From a bacterium (lineage in GTDB: Bacteria > Eremiobacterota > Eremiobacteria > Baltobacterales > Baltobacteraceae), in the NCBI GenBank assembly GCA_021782295.1, contig JAJXVC010000040.1, positions 1 to 11,324 of the forward strand: DNA of 11,324 bases. The letters are read 5' to 3'. The position numbers and the translations under genes were made by a program. The notes under the pieces were generated by a model that saw nothing but the letters and a program-made list of their open reading frames with translations, ran no database searches and was not told the origin of the DNA. This document shows, piece after piece, positions 7,051 through 11,324 of the stretch; position 1 is the stretch's first letter; every line of letters starts with the position of its first letter.

Positions 7051-8759
7051 TAGAAGACCGACCGTTCCGTATAGCGCCCGTAGACCGATACCATCGTATC
7101 GACGATCTCGCCCTCGGTGCAATAGGCATTGACGCAGTCGATGAGGTGGGGCATCAGGTTGTCCTTCGGGTCGGCGCAGGCCGCCTTCAGGCGTTCGAGC
7201 GTTTTGGCAACCGCACCGGCATCTCGCGATTCGCGAACCGCGCGCACCGCGGCGGTCTGTTCGCGTTCGGTCTCCTCGGTAATCTTGAGGAGATCCATAT
7301 CGTCGCGATCCTCGGGGCGGGTAAAGTGATTGACCCCGACGATGACGCGATCTTTATTTTCGACCGAACGCTGATAGCGATAGCTCGCGTCGGCGATCTC
7401 TTTTTGGAAGAACCCAGCTTCGATCGCTTCGATCACGCCGCCGAACTCTTCGATCTGGTCGAAATACGCTTCTGCCTGTCGTTCCATTTCGTCGGTCAGC
7501 GCTTCGACGAAATAGGAGCCACCGAGCGGATCGACGACGTTGGTGACGTTGGTTTCGTATCCGAGCACTTGCTGCGTACGCAACGCGATCTCGACGGATT
7601 TTTCCGTCGGCAGCGCGAGCACTTCATCCATCGAATTCGTGTGCAGCGATTGCGTTCCGCCGAGCACCGCCGAGAGCGCTTCGTAGGCGACGCGTACGAT
7701 ATTGTTTTCAGGCTGTTGCGCGGTCGCGCTGCAGCCTGCGGTCTGCGTGTGGAAACGCAACTGCCACGATTTCGGATCCTTCGCGCCGTACTTTTCGCGC
7801 ATGCGACGGGCATAGATCCGCCGTGCAGCGCGGAACTTCGCGATCTCTTCGAAAAAGTCGATATGTGCGTTGAAGAAATACGAAAGGCGTGGAGCGAATG
7901 AATCGACGTCCATTCCGGCTTTCATGCACGCCTCGACGTAGGCGAAGCCGTCGGCGAGGGTAAACGCCAGTTCTTGGGCCGCGGTCGATCCCGCTTCGCG
8001 GATGTGATAGCCGGAGATCGAGATCGTGTTCCATTTCGGCATCTGTTCGGTACAGAATTGAATCATGTCGACGATGACGCGCATATGCGGACGCGGCGGG
8101 AATATCCATTCTTTCTGCGCGATATACTCTTTGAGAATATCGGCCTGAATCGTTCCGCCGAGCATCGCGCGCGGAATGCCTTTTTTCTCCGCAGCGGCGA
8201 TATATTGCGCGACGGCGATCGCGGCGGGCCCGTTGATCGTCATCGAGGTCGTGATCTTGCCCATGTCGATGCCGTCGAAGAGCACCTCCATGTCGGCGAG
8301 CGAGTCGATCGCAACGCCGCACTTGCCGACCTCGCCGCGCGCGTGCGGCGCGTCGGAATCGTAGCCCATCAGCGTCGGCATATCGAAGGCGACCGAGAGC
8401 CCCATCTGCCCTTGCGCGAGCAAAAAGTGATAGCGTTCGTTCGTCTGTCGCGCCGTGCCGAAGCCGGCGAATTGACGCATCGTCCAGAGACGGTCGCGAA
8501 AGCCGTTGGGATGGATGCCGCGCGTGTACGGATACTGCCCCGGCCATGCGAGATCGCGCGCAAGATCGAGCCCGGCGGTGTCGGCGGGGCCGTAACAGGT
8601 CTTCAGCGGGATATCGGAGAGCGTGCGGTCGGTCGCACCCGATCCGGCGCCGCTCCGCGGGCGTCCCTTCGCCGAAGCTTGCTCCCAGGCGGCCTGCTGC
8701 GCTTCAAATTCCGGCGTGGGCTGCCCGCCGCCGGTCGGGCGATCCATCATCTTAGCCAT
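7050..8759 (-). CDS. Adenosylcobalamin-dependent acyl-CoA mutase large subunit, probably isobutyryl-CoA mutase type
   Basis: 569 residues, the size of catalytic subunits in split mutases (IcmA is about 566). The TIM-barrel part shows [20 protein letters not shown] (76-95), [17 protein letters not shown] (120-136), [11 protein letters not shown] (247-257) with the conserved Y251 and H252, and [13 protein letters not shown] (367-379). Aligned by eye to Propionibacterium methylmalonyl-CoA mutase, Tyr89 is Phe97 here and the carboxylate-binding Arg207 is Gln215 ([11 protein letters not shown]). Isobutyryl-CoA mutase is known to carry Phe and Gln at these places, so the substrate is probably a neutral acyl-CoA. 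CoA-side residues also differ (Tyr75 to His83, Met78 to Gly86). The first 45 residues are Gly/Pro/Gln-rich. The start is ambiguous: GGGGGAGG sits two bases before ATG 8759 and 11 before ATG 8750. MeaB is encoded upstream and the B12 subunit downstream. Confidence 0.95.
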   Translation of the reverse strand: MAKMMDRPTGGGQPTPEFEAQQAAWEQASAKGRPRSGAGSGATDRTLSDIPLKTCYGPADTAGLDLARDLAWPGQYPYTRGIHPNGFRDRLWTMRQFAGFGTARQTNERYHFLLAQGQMGLSVAFDMPTLMGYDSDAPHARGEVGKCGVAIDSLADMEVLFDGIDMGKITTSMTINGPAAIAVAQYIAAAEKKGIPRAMLGGTIQADILKEYIAQKEWIFPPRPHMRVIVDMIQFCTEQMPKWNTISISGYHIREAGSTAAQELAFTLADGFAYVEACMKAGMDVDSFAPRLSYFFNAHIDFFEEIAKFRAARRIYARRMREKYGAKDPKSWQLRFHTQTAGCSATAQQPENNIVRVAYEALSAVLGGTQSLHTNSMDEVLALPTEKSVEIALRTQQVLGYETNVTNVVDPLGGSYFVEALTDEMERQAEAYFDQIEEFGGVIEAIEAGFFQKEIADASYRYQRSVENKDRVIVGVNHFTRPEDRDDMDLLKITEETEREQTAAVRAVRESRDAGAVAKTLERLKAACADPKDNLMPHLIDCVNAYCTEGEIVDTMVSVYGRYTERSVF

Positions 8760-8761
8760 GA

Positions 8762-8769
8762 CCTCCCCC
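8762..8769 (-). promoter_or_regulatory. Shine-Dalgarno GGGGGAGG of the mutase large subunit
   Basis: A strong polypurine ribosome site on the minus strand. It is only two bases from the first ATG (8759) but 11 bases from the in-frame ATG at 8750, so the true start may be three codons later. Confidence 0.55.
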
Positions 8770-8782
8770 GTTTCGCTACAAC

Positions 8783-8807
8783 GCCCTCGGTTTCCTAAAG
8801 CGAGGGC
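8783..8807. repeat. Inverted repeat in the meaB-mutase gap
   Basis: GCCCTCG (8783-8789) pairs perfectly with CGAGGGC (8801-8807) around an 11-base loop. It lies in the leader between meaB and the mutase large subunit, just upstream of the ribosome site. No T-run follows on the minus strand, so it looks more like an mRNA stem (processing or stability) than a terminator. Confidence 0.45.
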
Positions 8808-8832
8808 AGCGCAGGCGGACGGGAGATCCGGG

Positions 8833-8855
8833 AGGCACCCGCCGCAGGCACCCGC
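8833..8855. repeat. Short direct repeat after meaB
   Basis: The ten bases AGGCACCCGC occur at 8833-8842 and again at 8846-8855 (period 13), just after the meaB stop. The last bases run into the palindrome CCCGCGGG (8851-8858). Function unknown; it may add secondary structure to the 102-base meaB-mutase spacer. Confidence 0.4.
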
Positions 8856-8861
8856 GGGTTC

Positions 8862-9767
8862 CTAAAACTCCGTAAGGACGCGCTCCGACGCCGCATAGGG
8901 ATCGAGCGAAAGATCGGGGTGTGCGGCGATCGCGCGGTCGAGCCGATGCTGGAGTTTTCCAAGCGCGAGTTGCCGCACCTGATGGTTGAAGGCGGCGCGC
9001 CGTTTCCGTTCGATCTCTCCGGTCTCGAAGAGATAGGCCCGGTGCCGTTCGATCGCACTCCAGAGCTCGTCGATCCCGGTACCTTCCAGCGCCTGCGTCA
9101 TCGCCAACTCCGGCACCCAGGCGCCGTACTGCAAGATCTCCATCATCGAGCGAATCTCGCGCTTGAGTTGATTGGCCATCGGGTGATCGGCTTTATTGAC
9201 GACGAAAATATCGGCGATCTCCATGATGCCGGCTTTGAGCACTTGAATCGAATCGCCGCTTCCCGGTTGCAACGCAACCAGCGTGCTCTGCGCGAGTTCG
9301 GCGATCTCGATCTCGCTCTGTCCGACGCCGACGGTTTCGATGATGATGACGTCGAGCCCGAAAGCATCCATCAACAACACCGCATCGCCGGTCGCTCCGG
9401 AGACGCCGCCGAGATGGCCGCGCGCCGCCATCGAGCGAATGAATACGCCTGGATCGACGAAGTGCTCGGAGAGCCGAATTCGATCTCCAAGCAGCGCTCC
9501 GTGGGAGAACGGCGAGGATGGATCGACGGAGATCACGCCGACGCTCTTTCCGAGGCTCCGCGCTTTCTTCACGAGCGCCGAGGTCAGCGTCGATTTACCG
9601 ACACCCGGCGGGCCGGTCAGGCCGATCGTCAACGCCTTGCCGGTGCGCGCGTAGAGCGCGCGCATCAACGAGGCGCCGTCGCCGGATTCAGCACGCGTAA
9701 TCGCCCGCGCGAGCCCGCGCGGGCGACCGGCATCGAATTCTACAAGCAGGCTATCGAGGCTGAGCAT
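8862..9767 (-). CDS. meaB: MeaB/ArgK-type GTPase, chaperone of the B12 acyl-CoA mutase
   Basis: 301 residues, family-typical. G3E P-loop GTPase that protects the B12 mutase and gates its cofactor loading and repair. Visible: Walker A GPPGVGKST at 52-60, the VDPSSPFSHGALLGDRIR region (81-98), SMAARGHLGG (112-121), IIIETVGVGQSEIEI (141-155) with the switch residues, VALQPGSGDSIQ (164-175), and the guanine-specificity motif NKAD at 191-194. It was once annotated as an arginine/lysine transport ATPase (ArgK), which is obsolete. It lies directly upstream of the mutase large subunit on the same strand, which assigns its client. Only a weak AGGCGG-like ribosome site precedes the ATG. The gap to the preceding adhesin-like gene is 54 bases. 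Confidence 0.95.
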   Translation of the reverse strand: MLSLDSLLVEFDAGRPRGLARAITRAESGDGASLMRALYARTGKALTIGLTGPPGVGKSTLTSALVKKARSLGKSVGVISVDPSSPFSHGALLGDRIRLSEHFVDPGVFIRSMAARGHLGGVSGATGDAVLLMDAFGLDVIIIETVGVGQSEIEIAELAQSTLVALQPGSGDSIQVLKAGIMEIADIFVVNKADHPMANQLKREIRSMMEILQYGAWVPELAMTQALEGTGIDELWSAIERHRAYLFETGEIERKRRAAFNHQVRQLALGKLQHRLDRAIAAHPDLSLDPYAASERVLTEF

Positions 9768-9821
9768 CTCGCCGCCTTCGGTGCTCTCCGTCGCTCGCGG
9801 GCACCTGCCGCGCGCCGCTAT

Positions 9822-10592
9822 TTAACCATGCTGCAGCGTGATGCTGCCGTTCACCGTCGAGAGGCTCACGCGACCGGGACCATCTCCATCTCCGAAAGGA
9901 TTGGTGACGCGGCCGTTCACCGTCGAGGCCGAGACGCGCCCGTTGAAAGATCCGGCGATGCTCACCGCAATCGAGCCGTTCACGCTATTTGCGCTGACCT
10001 CCGGTGCCGCAGCCGGAAGCGTGAGATCGAGCGAACCATTGACGGTCGAAGCGTGAACGTTCGCACTGCCGCGCGCCGAAATACTGCCGTTGACGTCGGA
10101 GAGCGAGAGGCGCGCGTGGACGCCGCGCACCTGAATCCCGTCATCGGTATTGAAAAGATCGAGTTCGTTGCCGTTCGGTACGCGCAACTCGACCTTCACG
10201 AAGGCGTTCGGACGCGACCATGACGACGGGCGGAAGGCGTTGCGCACGCTCGACCAGATCGATCCGCGACCCTTCGGTTGGTCTTTGAGGACGACGGCGA
10301 AATGCGCGCGACCGGGCTTGCGCAAAATCTCAACATTCGCGGCGTCGGGCCCCGAAACGTGCGCCGTAATCTCGACGCGAGCGGTCGACGCGCCGACGGC
10401 AATGATCTCGCAGGAGACGTTTGCCGTCGAGCAATCGAAGACGACGCGCTGCGTTCCCGCGACGCTCGCCGTTTGCTTCAGCGTGCGCTCGGCTGCCCCG
10501 CGCGCGATTCCTACGGCAGCTGCGCCGAGCATCGCCGCCAGAGCGATGGTGCGAAGCAAGGTACTGCTATCGAGCGATCGTGTAGCGTTCAT
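9822..10592 (-). CDS. Membrane-anchored DUF4097-like beta-solenoid protein with VNGS repeats
   Basis: 256 residues. An N-terminal hydrophobic segment (about 12-31, LLRTIALAAMLGAAAVGIA) should act as a signal anchor or signal peptide, placing the rest outside the cytoplasm. No lipobox cysteine is seen. The C-terminal half has five copies of V-N-G-S/R at 167, 184, 204, 225 and 247, spaced 17-22 residues, as expected for rungs of a right-handed beta-helix in the DUF4097/DUF2807 'putative adhesin' group. The function of that group is not established. The ATG has a strong ribosome site (GGAGG seven bases upstream). A related protein is encoded 43 bases upstream on the same strand, suggesting tandem duplication or co-function. 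An insert of about 30 basic and Ser/Pro residues (106-130) separates the N-terminal strand region from the repeats. Confidence 0.8.
   Translation of the reverse strand: MNATRSLDSSTLLRTIALAAMLGAAAVGIARGAAERTLKQTASVAGTQRVVFDCSTANVSCEIIAVGASTARVEITAHVSGPDAANVEILRKPGRAHFAVVLKDQPKGRGSIWSSVRNAFRPSSWSRPNAFVKVELRVPNGNELDLFNTDDGIQVRGVHARLSLSDVNGSISARGSANVHASTVNGSLDLTLPAAAPEVSANSVNGSIAVSIAGSFNGRVSASTVNGRVTNPFGDGDGPGRVSLSTVNGSITLQHG
9846..9927. repeat. 16-base direct repeat encoding solenoid rungs
   Basis: The same 16 bases (GCCGTTCACCGTCGAG on the plus strand) occur at 9846-9861 and 9912-9927, 66 bases (22 codons) apart. They encode the STVNG cores of two of the five VNG repeats. The exact DNA identity suggests recent rung duplication or conversion. 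Confidence 0.6.
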
Positions 10593-10635
10593 GTGTCAAC
10601 CTCCGCTTACACTACGCGGCAGCTGACGGAATGTT

Positions 10636-11324
10636 TCAGGGGCCGGTACGCACCACGATATTGCCCGAGAGCGACTGAAGATCGAGACGCCCCTCCGAAA
10701 ATCCGCTATCGAGCGGATTGCTGAGATTCCCCTCCAACGTCCGCGCGCTCACCCGCCCGGTAAATCCGCGCGGAACCGTGAGCTCGATGTTCCCGCTCTC
10801 GGTGCGCACGCGAGCGTCGGGCCAAATGCCGGGAAGCAACCGCAGCGTGACGGCGCCGGCAACGGTCATCGCCTCGATCTTCGAACAACCGGAGATTCCG
10901 AGTTGCATCGACGCGACGTTGAACGTGCATGCACCGCGGAGTCCGCTCACGTCGTAGGAACCGACGATACCCGTTCCCTCGATCGATGCGGCGATCGGCA
11001 GATATAACCGCGCGCGAATGTAGGCGTGCGCTTTCGACCGCGATGCATAGCGATTATCAACGCTGAACCAAAAATGCGGCGAGCGTCGCGATCCGGTGAC
11101 ATGGAGGTGCACGAGTTGCGCCTTCGGCCCCCAGAGTACGCCTTTGAAGAGCGCGTTCGGCTGCGCCGTTGCGACGATGTGGACGTAACACGCGACGAAG
11201 CCACGCCCGCAACTCACCCGCACGACGGCATTCGGGCGCACGATCATCGAGCCATGTATCTGGTAACTCTTCGGCAATGCCGGCCCCTTCGGTTGTACGC
11301 GCGGTGCCGGGTGGACGCCGTGCG
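10636..11324 (-). CDS. DUF4097-like beta-solenoid protein (5' end outside window)
   Basis: The minus-strand frame is open from the right edge to the TGA at 10636, giving 228 residues with no convincing start; the TTG at 11277 has no good ribosome site. I therefore treat the gene as truncated by the window, with any signal peptide lying outside. The C-terminal part has solenoid-like rungs containing VRTESGNIELTVP, ARTLEGNLSNPLDSG and LQSLSGNIVVRTGP, matching the layout of the neighbouring VNGS protein (its NPFGDGDGPGRVSLSTVNGS corresponds to NPLDSGFSEGRLDLQSLSGN). It is therefore probably a paralogue. It contains four cysteines in the N-terminal two thirds (CGRGFVAC, then single Cys in RGACTF and ISGCSK), which could form disulfides if exported. 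The function is unknown. Confidence 0.7.
   Translation of the reverse strand, partial: HGVHPAPRVQPKGPALPKSYQIHGSMIVRPNAVVRVSCGRGFVACYVHIVATAQPNALFKGVLWGPKAQLVHLHVTGSRRSPHFWFSVDNRYASRSKAHAYIRARLYLPIAASIEGTGIVGSYDVSGLRGACTFNVASMQLGISGCSKIEAMTVAGAVTLRLLPGIWPDARVRTESGNIELTVPRGFTGRVSARTLEGNLSNPLDSGFSEGRLDLQSLSGNIVVRTGP

Noticed and set aside
7050..8759. Plain assignment as methylmalonyl-CoA mutase (mcmA1/mutA)
   Set aside because: The fold and size fit, but Phe97 and Gln215 replace the Tyr and Arg expected for that substrate, so no mcm or mut symbol is given.
9768..9821. Possible terminator or promoter between the VNGS protein gene and meaB
   Set aside because: Only a 5-bp GGTGC/GCACC pairing with a long loop and no T-run; no clear -10/-35 boxes.
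8919..10223. 434-codon plus-strand open frame
   Set aside because: It is antisense to meaB and the VNGS protein, both of which have clear motifs; its translation is composition-driven.
10593..10598. TTGACA-like -35 element before the VNGS protein gene
   Set aside because: The match stands right against the start codon and has no fitting -10 box at 16-18 bases; it is part of the ribosome-site spacer.

Overview
The window is a gene-dense stretch of a GC-rich bacterial chromosome. TCG, CGC, GCG and CGA codons dominate, and genes often overlap by one to a few bases. No phage, transposon, RNA gene or CRISPR array is visible, and no intergenic gap exceeds about 105 bases. The gene set (GltX, GlmU, MeaB, split B12 mutase, GGDEF) is bacterial and chromosomal. 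The codon style and unusual pairings would fit a poorly cultured soil lineage such as Ca. Eremiobacterota, but that is a weak guess and the phylum cannot be fixed from here.

Left part (1-3662). A GAF-like/GGDEF diguanylate cyclase on the minus strand is cut by the left edge exactly inside its GGDEF signature. Head-to-head with it, essentially sharing its start region, lies a plus-strand pair: a TPR protein with a C-terminal ATP-grasp-like domain, and a group II pyridoxal-phosphate decarboxylase whose start overlaps the first gene's stop. This coupled ligase/decarboxylase pair is the best candidate for an uncharacterised small pathway.

Right part (3654-11324). All remaining genes lie on the minus strand and are closely packed. 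In transcription order they are: a 5'-truncated beta-solenoid adhesin-like protein, a second one with a membrane anchor and five VNGS/VNGR repeats, a MeaB-type GTPase, the large subunit of a coenzyme B12 acyl-CoA mutase, a 38-codon ORF, the cobalamin-binding small subunit, gltX and glmU. MeaB plus the two subunits form a carbon-skeleton mutase with its repair chaperone. The residues at the substrate-determining positions are Phe and Gln, as in isobutyryl-CoA mutase, not the Tyr and Arg of methylmalonyl-CoA mutase, so the default label 'methylmalonyl-CoA mutase' is probably wrong. The mutase genes run into housekeeping genes: gltX (GTG start) follows after 48 bases and glmU overlaps gltX by an ATGA. 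The end of glmU overlaps the end of the decarboxylase gene by 9 bases, so there is no room for a terminator between the two blocks.
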